Below, one piece after another: positions 1-6,534 of a DNA stretch of 16,467 nucleotides (the first letter of the stretch is position 1; each line of letters opens with the position of its first letter). The position numbers and the translations under genes were made by a program. The stretch comes from VAZQ01 sp036406655 (GTDB taxonomy: Bacteria; Pseudomonadota; Alphaproteobacteria; Rhizobiales; Xanthobacteraceae), in contig DASXAP010000327.1 of NCBI GenBank assembly GCA_036406655.1, forward strand, positions 1-16,467, read 5' to 3'. Under the pieces are notes generated by a model that saw only the letters and a program-made list of their open reading frames with translations, was not told the DNA's origin and made no database searches.

Positions 1-124
1 CGGAGAACTCGTCGAGCGCAGCCGCCAGGATCGCCTCGCGGCGCCCGCCCTTGCGCGCTCGCGGCGCCGCGGAGCCCTGCCCCCGACTGCCCGCGCCTCG
101 TCTCGCCCTGCCCGCGGCCGGCAT
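1..124 (-). CDS. TetR/AcrR-family transcriptional regulator, N-terminal fragment
   Basis: Reading leftward from the ATG at 124-122 gives 41 codons without a stop before the window ends. The first 24 residues are a basic, low-complexity leader rich in Arg, Ala and Gly. They are followed by RKGGRREAILAAALDEFS, which matches the first helix of TetR-family DNA-binding domains (the pattern R..IL.AAL.LF). The rest of the helix-turn-helix and the ligand domain lie outside the window. AGGG sits 7 nt before the ATG as a plausible ribosome site. A perfect palindrome lies 20-37 nt upstream of the start, which is typical of an autoregulated TetR gene. The target genes and ligand are unknown. The permease and aldolase genes to the right point the same way, so they may or may not be under its control. 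Confidence 0.72.
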   Translation of the reverse strand, partial: MPAAGRARRGAGSRGQGSAAPRARKGGRREAILAAALDEFS

Positions 125-143
125 GCGCCAACCCTGCTATCTC

Positions 144-161
144 TGACTGACTGGTCAGTCA
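144..161. promoter_or_regulatory. Probable TetR operator palindrome
   Basis: TGACTGAC-TG-GTCAGTCA is a perfect 8-bp inverted repeat with a 2-bp centre. It lies just upstream of the tetR fragment, and GACTGACyrGTCAGTC-like sites are a common form of TetR-family operator. On the minus strand it overlaps where the tetR promoter should be, so autorepression is the simplest reading. Which regulator binds it has not been shown. Confidence 0.6.
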
Positions 162-203
162 TATGGGGTCCGGGCCTGGCGGCGGCAAGTAGCGCCGCAA
201 TGT

Positions 204-290
204 GTCCCGGATGCGGTGCAGCACGAGCGCTCGAGGGCAGTCGAATTGATCCGGACCGATTGCGCTCGTGCTGCACCGCTGATCCGGGAC
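204..290. repeat. 27-bp inverted repeat (large hairpin A)
   Basis: The arm at 204-230 is the reverse complement of 262-290. There is an 18-bp perfect inner stem (213-230 with 262-279), a 2-nt bulge at 280-281, then 9 more matching pairs out to 204/290. The loop is 31 nt. This is far longer than chance would give. It lies downstream of the permease gene on the minus strand and upstream of tetR. Confidence 0.75.
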
Positions 291-322
291 CGCCATAAAG
301 ATCGAGTTTCGGGCGGTCCCGG
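284..322. repeat. 11-bp inverted repeat (hairpin B)
   Basis: CCGGGACCGCC at 284-294 pairs perfectly with GGCGGTCCCGG at 312-322 around a 17-nt loop. Its left arm overlaps the outer part of the right arm of the larger hairpin (284-290), so the two stems compete for the same bases if transcribed. Confidence 0.55.
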
Positions 323-450
323 GTCTGCAGCGCAACACTTCGTGCTGCGCCGCGCCCGGGACACACGGCTACAAGCGTCAGAGTCGCGACGCGAGCAGCG
401 GGCGCAGCACGCGTGCGCGAAGCCCTGCGCCGGCCCGTGGCCGATCCTGC

Positions 451-1218
451 TCATTCCGTCTTCCACGGAATGGCCCGGCGCTCGATCTCCTGGAACAGCA
501 CCGAGGCGATCAGTCCGAGCACACCGATCGTGACGATGCCGACGAACATCGTGTCGACCTGCAGCAGCTCCCACGAGTTCCAGATCAGATAGCCGATCCC
601 GCTCTTGGTTGCGACGAACTCGGACGCCACCAGCACGATGAACGACACCGCGAGCGCGATGCGCAGGCCGGCGAAGATGGTCGGCAGCGCGCCGAAGAAC
701 ACAATGCGGGTGAGCATCACGGCCTGGCTCGCGCCATAGTTCCTGGCGACGTCCCAGTATATCTTCTCGATGTTGGCGGCGCCGACATAGGTGTTGACGA
801 TCACCGGGAAGAACACCGCGATTGCCACGAGCGCGATCTTCGAGGCGTCGCCGAAGCCGAAGGCAAGCAGCAGCAGCGGCATCAGCGCAATCTTGGGGAT
901 CGGGAACAGGGCGGCGATGAGGGGGTCGAAGAAAATCCGCACCGGCCTGAACATGGCCATGAGCAGGCCGACGGCGACCGCCGGCACCACGCCGATCACG
1001 AAGCCAATGAGCACCCGGTAGAGCGTGACGCCGACATGCCAGGGAAGCTCGCCGCTGGCGGCGAGCTTCACGAAGCGGAGGCCGATATCGGAGGGCGCCG
1101 GAATGAAGCGCCGGTCGCCGATCCCCAGCATGAGCAGGATCTGCCAGGCGAGCAGCAGCCCGATCGGCGAGATCAGGTAGAGCAGCCGGTCACGCGTTGG
1201 ATTGGACGGTCCGCTCAT
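451..1218 (-). CDS. ABC transporter inner-membrane permease, SsuC/TauC/NrtB type
   Basis: This 255-residue protein has the usual length for permeases of the nitrate/sulfonate/taurine ABC family. It is strongly hydrophobic with about six membrane helices. Near residues 155-190 is the cytoplasmic coupling loop in the form WDVARNYGASQ...LPTIFAGLRIA, the EAA-type motif that docks on the ATPase. The ATG at 1218 starts 21 nt after the stop of the aldolase-like gene, so the two are probably co-transcribed. No ATPase (SsuB-like) or solute-binding protein lies beside it within the window, so its partners must be elsewhere, or the transporter is incomplete. The substrate is not readable; anions such as sulfonates, and also pyrimidine-like compounds and riboflavin, are carried by relatives. 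Confidence 0.88.
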   Translation of the reverse strand: MSGPSNPTRDRLLYLISPIGLLLAWQILLMLGIGDRRFIPAPSDIGLRFVKLAASGELPWHVGVTLYRVLIGFVIGVVPAVAVGLLMAMFRPVRIFFDPLIAALFPIPKIALMPLLLLAFGFGDASKIALVAIAVFFPVIVNTYVGAANIEKIYWDVARNYGASQAVMLTRIVFFGALPTIFAGLRIALAVSFIVLVASEFVATKSGIGYLIWNSWELLQVDTMFVGIVTIGVLGLIASVLFQEIERRAIPWKTE

Positions 1219-1239
1219 CTTCCGGGCGCGCTCGGGACA

Positions 1240-2031
1240 TCAGTGCCAGTGCGGCGGATAGCCGGAGCTCTTCTCCTCGGCGGCGAGCAGGCGCAGCATC
1301 GCCGGCCATTCCAGCACCCCGTATGGCCGGCGGGTGCCGGGCTGGTACATGTGCGCGGTGTGCGCCAGCACGTTCTCGCCGGGCATGCTGAGCTCGGCGC
1401 GCGCCGCCATGGCGTCGACCTGGGACCGGCAGGACAGCTCCAGCTGGTACATGGTGTTGAAGGCCTGCGGAACCGTGGCACCGCAGGTCAGAAGCCCGTG
1501 ATTGCGCATGATCAATGCGTCGTGCGGCCCCAGATCGCCGACGATCCGCTCCCGCTCCGCGAGCTCGACGGCAGGACCCTCGTAATCGTGGTAGCCGATA
1601 TGACCGACGAACCGCATGGAGGTCTGCGACAGCGGCAGCAACCCGCATTTCATGGCCGACACGGCGATGCCGGCGCGGGTATGGGTGTGCAGCACGCAGG
1701 CCACGTCCGGCCGCGCCCGGTGAATGGCCCCGTGAATCACGTAACCCGACTTGTTGATGCCGTAGTCGGTGTCGGGCTTCCAGAGGATCTCGCCGTCGAG
1801 GTCGATCTTCACCAGGCTCGATGCCGTGATCTCCCTGTAGAGCATGCCGTAGAGATTGATCAGCAGCTGGTCGGCGCTGCCGGGAATGCGGGCGGTGATG
1901 TGATTGTAGATGAGGTCGCTCATTGCGTACCTGTCGACCAGCCGGTAGCAGGCGGCAAGCTCCACGCGCGCCTGCCATTCCTCGGCAGCCACCTGGCCGC
2001 GGATCGACTTGAAGTTGGTCGTGTAGTTCAT
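1240..2031 (-). CDS. Class II aldolase/adducin family protein
   Basis: A 263-residue protein with the fold of zinc-dependent class II aldolases such as fuculose- and ribulose-phosphate aldolases. The metal-binding histidines are visible: LHTHT (H115, H117) and RNHGLL (H178). Where true aldolases have a Ser-Glu motif supplying the catalytic glutamate, this protein reads NKSGYVIH (about residues 93-100), with Gly in place of Glu. Aldol cleavage is therefore doubtful, and a decarboxylase or dehydratase-like role is possible. The start is taken at ATG 2031 because the family usually begins about ten residues before the KSIRGQV segment. A GTG at 2142, with GGAG 8 nt upstream, would add 37 residues of low-complexity sequence and is the alternative. 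The lone ABC permease follows 21 nt downstream. Confidence 0.85.
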   Translation of the reverse strand: MNYTTNFKSIRGQVAAEEWQARVELAACYRLVDRYAMSDLIYNHITARIPGSADQLLINLYGMLYREITASSLVKIDLDGEILWKPDTDYGINKSGYVIHGAIHRARPDVACVLHTHTRAGIAVSAMKCGLLPLSQTSMRFVGHIGYHDYEGPAVELAERERIVGDLGPHDALIMRNHGLLTCGATVPQAFNTMYQLELSCRSQVDAMAARAELSMPGENVLAHTAHMYQPGTRRPYGVLEWPAMLRLLAAEEKSSGYPPHWH

Positions 2032-2207
2032 CAACGATGCGCGTTCACGGGGTGAGGTGAGCCCGCCGGCAGCATAGGCCCGCCGATCCGCAAGGCCAAG
2101 GGAGCCGGACAAGGGGGCGGGGAGACGAGCGGAAGGCCCCACAGCTGATGCTCCAATCGCTCCGGCAGCACTTGCGCGGCCCCGAGCAGACGGGATAGGC
2201 TCAATTC

Positions 2208-2420
2208 ATGCAGCTCATCGCTTATTACGTCGTGTTCATGATTGCCGGCGACCTCGCTGCCTATTTGCTCGGGCTCATCGTCGAGCGCGAGTTCGGCGGA
2301 CAGGTCAGCCTGATCGTGTTCCTTTTCCTCTATTTCGCGTTCCTGTACGTGGCTTGGCTGCTGGCGGTGTGGTTCACGCGGCCCGAGCGCGGCGGGGCGG
2401 TCGGCGTCCGGCCGAGCTGA
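2208..2420 (+). CDS. Small two-helix membrane protein
   Basis: A 70-residue protein of unknown function. Two hydrophobic segments (about residues 3-26 and 32-56) are separated by a short charged turn, VEREFGGQ. The C-terminus is polar and arginine-rich, which suggests an inner-membrane hairpin with its tail in the cytoplasm. An AGG-containing site lies 8 nt before the ATG. It is divergent from the aldolase gene on its left and convergent with the antitoxin gene on its right. The clean alternation of hydrophobic and polar segments supports a real gene. The family is not recognised. Confidence 0.65.
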   Translation: MQLIAYYVVFMIAGDLAAYLLGLIVEREFGGQVSLIVFLFLYFAFLYVAWLLAVWFTRPERGGAVGVRPS

Positions 2421-2432
2421 CCACCGGCTTGT

Positions 2433-2504
2433 CTATCGCTCATCCCGGTCGTCTCGCAGCTCCTGCATGAGCTGCGCGAACGCGGCTACGGGCTTACGCG
2501 GGGG
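2433..2504 (-). other. Out-of-frame C-terminal tail of the antitoxin gene
   Basis: In the neighbouring minus-strand frame this stretch encodes APPRKPVAAFAQLMQELRD followed by DRDER and a TAG at 2435-2433. It reads like the normal, acidic end of this antitoxin family. The in-frame product instead ends early at 2486. Adding one C to the five-C run (minus strand, 2504-2500) joins both parts into one 93-residue protein. Confidence 0.65.
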
Positions 2505-2713
2505 TGCGCCGGCGGTGTCAGCCATCCCTGCCGAACCGCTTCGGCCAGCATGGTATCGGACAACAGCGCGCTTCGGCCGGCGCGAGGCGGGACGAGCTCG
2601 GCGACGAGACGATCACGGTCGGTCACCAGCACGGTCTCGCCGCCGGCAGCCAGACGGACATACTCGCTGAGCTTGTTCTTCAGGGTCTTCAGGCCGACCA
2701 CAAGCATGCGCAC
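2486..2713 (-). CDS. Phd/YefM-family antitoxin, C-terminus frameshifted
   Basis: The 75-residue product begins with the DNA-binding fold of prevent-host-death antitoxins: VGLKTLKNKLSEYVRLAAGG, then ETVLVTDRDRLVAELVPPR. In these systems the N-terminal half binds the operator and the C-terminal tail wraps around the toxin. The GTG at 2713 is preferred over the ATG at 2707 because AGGAG lies 7 nt upstream of it. The tail is interrupted: after QGWLTPP the frame runs into HPRVSP and a stop, while a family-like tail continues in the next frame to 2433. A one-base loss in a run of five C explains this. No PIN or other toxin gene follows; the plus-strand membrane gene occupies that space. The gene is probably an orphan remnant, unless the shift is a sequencing error. 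Confidence 0.75.
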   Translation of the reverse strand: MRMLVVGLKTLKNKLSEYVRLAAGGETVLVTDRDRLVAELVPPRAGRSALLSDTMLAEAVRQGWLTPPAHPRVSP

Positions 2714-2716
2714 AAG

Positions 2717-2734
2717 GTAGCTCCTGGAGGCTAC
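2717..2734. promoter_or_regulatory. Imperfect palindrome over the antitoxin ribosome site
   Basis: GTAGCTCCTGGAGGCTAC is an 18-bp near-palindrome, with five perfect outer pairs and a weaker centre, that contains the AGGAG ribosome site of the antitoxin gene. Antitoxins of this family often bind palindromes at their own promoter, so this may be its operator. The match is short and could be chance. Confidence 0.3.
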
Positions 2735-2804
2735 ATTGGCGATATGCGAGTCCGGCGCCCGCTCCGGTCGATAACGAACTGATGTCCGTGGTAGATCACC
2801 AGCC

Positions 2805-4409
2805 CTACAGTCGCGCCAGCTGCTCGGCGATCGGCGGCGGCACCCAGCCCGCCTCGATGCCGAGATCGGCCAGGATCACCTGCGCCGCGTTGTAGCCGGG
2901 GAGGCCCGTGATGTTGCCGCCGGGATGGCTGCTCGAGCCGCAGAGATAGAGGCCGCCGATCTCGGTGCGGTAGGAGCCCGCCCCGGCGAAGGGCCGCTCA
3001 TATCCGACCTGCCCGTTGGCGAAGGCGCCGACCAGGAGATCGCCCTCGCGCATGTTGGGCAGGCAGCGCTCGACATCGAGCGGCGAGCGGGCAAACCAGT
3101 CGATAGTGGCATCCCCGAGATTCGGCGCATAGCCGCGCCAGAACTCGAGCATGCGCCCGGCATGCGCCTCGCGCATGCGATCCCAGTTGCCGGGATCGCC
3201 GTGCAGGCGGTAGGGCAGCTTCTCCCACATGAAGGCGGTGTGGAAGCCCTTCGGCGCCTGGCTCGGGTCGAACAGGGTCGGGCAGGCGCCCCACATCACG
3301 CTCGGCGGAATGGTGCCGGCCTCGTGGTGGCGCACGATGGCTTCGAACCGGGCGACGTCATCGAGCCCGAGAATCACCATGAAGGCCTGCGCCAGCTCGG
3401 GATGGGCGTCGCCGGCGCGATAGCGCGGCGGCTCCCGCAGGTTGAGGTTGAGCGCGAAGAGCGGCGCGAGCAGGTTGTATCGAAACCGTGCGGCGCCGTC
3501 CCGCAGGCTCGGCGGCATCAGCGACCGATCGATCAGCTCGACGAATGTCTGCTGGGGATTGAGCGAGGAGGCGACGAGGTGGCGTGCCATGAAGACCTCG
3601 CCCGCGGCGGTCTCGACACCCACCGCGCGTCCGCCCTCGACCAGGATGCGCGAAGGCTCGCTCAGCACCCGGATCTCGCCGCCGTGCTCGCGCACCGCGG
3701 ATTCCAGCGCCCGCGCCAGTGCGGCCGAGCCGCCGCGCGACATCTGTGCCTTCGCCGGGCTCGCCAGCAGCGCGGCGATATGGTGGCCGAAGCCGGGGAG
3801 GCGCAGGTCGACCTCGCGCAGCCCGTTGAAGAAGAGAAGCCCGGCCTTGACCGTGGGATGCTCGAATTCGCGCTCGACGAACTCGAGCGGCGATGCGGCG
3901 CTCACCTCGAGCAGGCGGCGGCCGGCACTGCTTTTCGCCAGGAGCGCGCGGCGCTCCGGCGCCGGCAGCGGCGGGGAGCGGCTCTCGGGCACCAGGATGT
4001 GGCGCACGATGGGCACGAACTCGTCGTGCCAGCGCCGCAGCGCCTGCGCATCGCGGGCGCTGAAGCGGGCGAAGGATTCGACGGTTCGGTCGATATCGGT
4101 CCACCATTCGAGCGCGCGGCCGGCATCGGTGACGAGCGCGACGTTGAGCTCGGGCTCGATATAGCGGGCGCCGTGACGCTCGAGCTCGAGGTCCGCGTAC
4201 CACGGCATGGCGGTGGCCGCGCGCTGGAAGAAGCCGTGGGTGTTGTGGAGGAAACCGGGATAGCGCGGGTCCTCGAGGGTGGCGAGCCCGCCGCCGACCA
4301 CGGCCTTGCGCTCGATCGCCAGCGTGTGCATCCCCGCCTTGCCGAGATAGGCCTGCAGGATGAGCCCGTTGTGCCCGGCGCCGAGGATGACGGCGTCCCA
4401 GGTCGACAT
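2805..4409 (-). CDS. FAD-dependent oxidoreductase, CrtI/PYROXD2-like
   Basis: A 534-residue flavoprotein. The N-terminal dinucleotide fold shows VILGAGHNG (GxGxxG at residues 10-15) and the ribose-binding acid E33 in LAIERK. The C-terminal part, GLYLCGSSSHPGGNITGLPG, is the second FAD-contact motif of the phytoene-desaturase/PYROXD2 group. Despite that resemblance, no other carotenoid gene is near, and related proteins act on varied substrates. The ATG at 4409 shares bases with the TGA of the preceding TIM-barrel gene (TGATG), so translation is probably coupled. A GTG one codon upstream (4412) is an alternative start. It is the last gene of the long leftward run. It may oxidise an intermediate made by its neighbours; the substrate is unknown. 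Confidence 0.88.
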   Translation of the reverse strand: MSTWDAVILGAGHNGLILQAYLGKAGMHTLAIERKAVVGGGLATLEDPRYPGFLHNTHGFFQRAATAMPWYADLELERHGARYIEPELNVALVTDAGRALEWWTDIDRTVESFARFSARDAQALRRWHDEFVPIVRHILVPESRSPPLPAPERRALLAKSSAGRRLLEVSAASPLEFVEREFEHPTVKAGLLFFNGLREVDLRLPGFGHHIAALLASPAKAQMSRGGSAALARALESAVREHGGEIRVLSEPSRILVEGGRAVGVETAAGEVFMARHLVASSLNPQQTFVELIDRSLMPPSLRDGAARFRYNLLAPLFALNLNLREPPRYRAGDAHPELAQAFMVILGLDDVARFEAIVRHHEAGTIPPSVMWGACPTLFDPSQAPKGFHTAFMWEKLPYRLHGDPGNWDRMREAHAGRMLEFWRGYAPNLGDATIDWFARSPLDVERCLPNMREGDLLVGAFANGQVGYERPFAGAGSYRTEIGGLYLCGSSSHPGGNITGLPGYNAAQVILADLGIEAGWVPPPIAEQLARL

Positions 4410-5239
4410 CACACCACCGTCTGGTGGCGCTCGATGCAGACCCGCAGGACCTCACCGGGCTCGCGCTTCCACCAGTTCTCGGCGGAAAGGATCTCCACCT
4501 CGCAATGCCCGCGGTAGCCGGCCGCCTCAACCATGGCGCGGATCACGCGGAGATCGATGACGCCGTCGCCCATCATGCCGCGGTCGAGCAGGAGATCGCG
4601 GGTCGGCACCAGCCAGTCGTTCACGTGGTAGGCGAGGATGCGCCGGCCGGCGCGGGCAATCTCGCGCGCGAGATCGGGATCCCACCACACGTGATAGACG
4701 TCGACGACGACGCCGATCCCCTCGCCCAGCTCGTCACAGAGGTCATTCGCCTGCGCGAGCGTGTTCACGCAGGCGCGGTCGGCGGCGTACATCGGATGCA
4801 GCGGCTCGATCGCCAGCGGCACGCCGGCCTGGCGGGCATGCGGGAGCAGCGCCCCGAGCGCGTCGCGCACCTGGCTGCGGGCACCGGCAAGGTCGCGTGA
4901 ATCGCGCGGCAGGCCGCCGACCACCAGGACCAGGCAGCGCGCTCCGATCGCCGCCGCCTCGTCGACCGCACGGCGGTTGTCGTCGAGAGCGGCGCGCCTT
5001 CCTGCCTGGTCGGCGGCGGTGAACATGCCGCCGCGGCAGAGCCCGGTGACGGTCATCCCGTGCGCGCGGATGAGCTCGCCCGCGCGTACGAGCCCGCAGC
5101 CCTGCACGATGTCGCGCCAGGGCGATATCGCGTTCACCCCGGCGCGCGCACAGCCCTCCAGCAGCTCGGCCAGGCTCCACTGCTTCACCGTCGCCGAATT
5201 GATGGAGATGAGCGCCCGGTCCTGCGAGAGGTCGCGCAT
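4409..5239 (-). CDS. Sugar phosphate isomerase/epimerase family protein (xylose isomerase-like TIM barrel)
   Basis: A 276-residue protein of the AP-endonuclease-2/xylose-isomerase TIM-barrel superfamily, whose members use a divalent metal to isomerise, epimerise or dehydrate sugars and inositols. Candidate metal ligands appear in the expected order: E145 in LAIEPLHP, D180 and H183 in VVVDVYHVWWDPD, H205 in AYHVNDW, and E247 or E249 in HCEVEIL. The ATG at 5239 overlaps the stop of the DUF993 gene (TGATG), and its own stop overlaps the start of the FAD oxidoreductase in the same way. This tight coupling suggests the three proteins are needed together. The exact reaction cannot be assigned from the sequence. 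Confidence 0.87.
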   Translation of the reverse strand: MRDLSQDRALISINSATVKQWSLAELLEGCARAGVNAISPWRDIVQGCGLVRAGELIRAHGMTVTGLCRGGMFTAADQAGRRAALDDNRRAVDEAAAIGARCLVLVVGGLPRDSRDLAGARSQVRDALGALLPHARQAGVPLAIEPLHPMYAADRACVNTLAQANDLCDELGEGIGVVVDVYHVWWDPDLAREIARAGRRILAYHVNDWLVPTRDLLLDRGMMGDGVIDLRVIRAMVEAAGYRGHCEVEILSAENWWKREPGEVLRVCIERHQTVV

Positions 5240-6402
5240 CAGGCGGCCACGCCGCGGGTGGCCATCACCCAGCGCATGCGCGCGGCCGCGCGCTCGGGAT
5301 CGGCCAAAAGCCCGGCGGCATCGGCGAGCCGGAACAGCTCGGCGAGGTGCAGCGTCGAGCGCGCGCTCTCCTGGCCGCCGATCAGGGTGAAATGCTCCTG
5401 CAGGCCGTTGAGATAGGCCATGAACACCACGCCGGTCTTGTAGAACCGGGTGGGCGCCTTGAAGACATGACGCGAGAGCGGCAGCGTCGGCGCCAGGATC
5501 TCGTGGAAGCTTTGCCTGTCGCCGCCGGCAAGCGCGCCCAGCGCTGCTGCCGCCGCAGGCGCGATGACGTCGAAGATTCCCAGAAGCGCATCGGAGAAGC
5601 CGCGCGCATCGCCCTCGATCAGCTCCGAATAGTTGAAGTCGTCGCCGGTATACATGCGCACGCCCTGCGGGAGGCGCCGCCGCATTGCGACCTCCTTGTC
5701 CTTGTCGAGCAGCGACACCTTCACTCCGTCGACCTTGGCGGCACTGGCGGTAACGACCTCGACGGCGACCTCCATCGCCTTGTCGTGGCTCGTGTGGCCC
5801 CAGTATCCCGCGAGCGCGGGATCGAACATCTCGCCCAGCCAATGAATGATGACCGGCTCCCTCACCTGGCCGAGGATGCGCCCGTACACCCTGGCGTAGT
5901 CGTCGCTGCCGCGCGCCGCCTTCACCAGCGCGCGGCTCGCCATCAGCACGATACGCCCGCCGAGCTTCTCGATTGCCGCGCACTGCTCCTCGTAGGCCCC
6001 GATCACGTCGTCGAGGGTGACGTCCGGGCGCGGTTCGAGCTGGTCCGTGCCGGCCCCCGAGGCGAGCAAGGCGCCCGGGGTGTCCTTCGCGGCGTCGATG
6101 CTGCGGCGGATGAGCTCGAGTGAAGCCGGCCAATCCAGGCCCATGCCGCGCTGGGCGGTATCCATGGCCTCGGCGACGCCGAGCCCCAGCGACCACAGGT
6201 AGCGCCGGAACGCGATGGTCCGCTCCCAGTCGACCGCCGCCTCGAGCCAGGGCTCGGCATCGGCCAGCGGATCGGCGACCACGTGCGCGGCGGCATAAGC
6301 GATCCGGTTGAACGGGGAAGCGGCCTTCGGGAATGCGCGCGGCGGCCGCGTGGCATACCGCTCGATGCGGCCGTAGGCGACTGGCAGATTGAGCGTAGCC
6401 AC
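5239..6402 (-). CDS. DUF993 family protein (dihydrodipicolinate synthase-like)
   Basis: A 387-residue protein of the DUF993 family (PF06187), distantly related to the Schiff-base aldolases/lyases of the dihydrodipicolinate synthase group. The GTG at 6402 is chosen because AGGGA lies 8 nt upstream and the resulting N-terminus, ATLNLPVAYGRIERY, fits the family. An upstream in-frame start at 6474 would add an unlikely 24 residues. FNRIAYAAAHVVADPL near the N-terminus and YTGDDFNYSELIEGD (about 251-265) look family-specific. K228 in VDGVKVSLLD is the likely Schiff-base lysine by position. No function is established for this family that I can name. An aldol cleavage of a keto-sugar-like intermediate is my inference from its neighbours, a Gfo/Idh dehydrogenase upstream and a TIM-barrel isomerase overlapping downstream. 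Confidence 0.87.
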   Translation of the reverse strand: MATLNLPVAYGRIERYATRPPRAFPKAASPFNRIAYAAAHVVADPLADAEPWLEAAVDWERTIAFRRYLWSLGLGVAEAMDTAQRGMGLDWPASLELIRRSIDAAKDTPGALLASGAGTDQLEPRPDVTLDDVIGAYEEQCAAIEKLGGRIVLMASRALVKAARGSDDYARVYGRILGQVREPVIIHWLGEMFDPALAGYWGHTSHDKAMEVAVEVVTASAAKVDGVKVSLLDKDKEVAMRRRLPQGVRMYTGDDFNYSELIEGDARGFSDALLGIFDVIAPAAAAALGALAGGDRQSFHEILAPTLPLSRHVFKAPTRFYKTGVVFMAYLNGLQEHFTLIGGQESARSTLHLAELFRLADAAGLLADPERAAARMRWVMATRGVAA

Positions 6403-6469
6403 GTGATTGATCCCTGATCCGGCGAATGGGCTCCGCCCGCTACCCTGAACACGCTGCCGCGCCGCGGGC

Positions 6470-6507
6470 GGCAAGGCGGTCCGGCCGCCGCGCCGAGCGG
6501 GCTTGCC
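6470..6507. repeat. GC-rich inverted repeat between dehydrogenase and DUF993 genes
   Basis: GGCAAG at 6470-6475 pairs with CTTGCC at 6502-6507, with further GC pairing inside. It lies in the 132-nt gap between the Gfo/Idh gene and the DUF993 gene and has no following U-tract. It could modulate read-through or protect mRNA, or be chance in GC-rich DNA. Confidence 0.3.
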
Positions 6508-6534
6508 GCGGCGAGGGATCTTGCCGATCCTGCC

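Larger units (their letters stand above)
162..450. other. Gene-free stretch with several inverted repeats
   Basis: About 290 nt lie between the permease stop codon and the tetR operator. Open frames here (plus strand from 216, minus strand ending at 155) have compositions typical of chance frames in GC-rich DNA and match nothing I know. The stretch holds at least four inverted repeats, listed separately where strong: 204-230/262-290, 284-294/312-322, 341-350/402-411 (10 bp) and 201-210/356-365 (10 bp). No U-tract follows any of them on either strand, so none is a standard intrinsic terminator. It could be the 3' untranslated region of the permease transcript or the remains of a small element. 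Confidence 0.5.

Noticed and set aside
204..322. Intrinsic terminator after the permease gene
   Set aside because: The stems are strong, but no run of T follows on either strand. They are recorded as inverted repeats only.
155..574. Overlapping open frames on both strands between tetR and the permease
   Set aside because: They run across inverted repeats and into the permease gene, have no ribosome site I would trust, and read as low-complexity Arg/Ala/Ser sequence.
2421..2485. A toxin gene downstream of the antitoxin
   Set aside because: Only the shifted antitoxin tail fits here. Beyond it lies the convergent plus-strand membrane gene, and no PIN or RelE-like start is visible.
2805..4409. 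Carotenoid phytoene desaturase
   Set aside because: The resemblance is to the broad CrtI/PYROXD2 fold. No phytoene synthase or other carotenoid gene is present, and the operon partners are sugar-type enzymes.
5239..6402. Lysine-biosynthesis dapA
   Set aside because: The length and motifs fit DUF993, which is about 90 residues longer than DapA and lacks its usual motifs. There is no lysine-pathway context.
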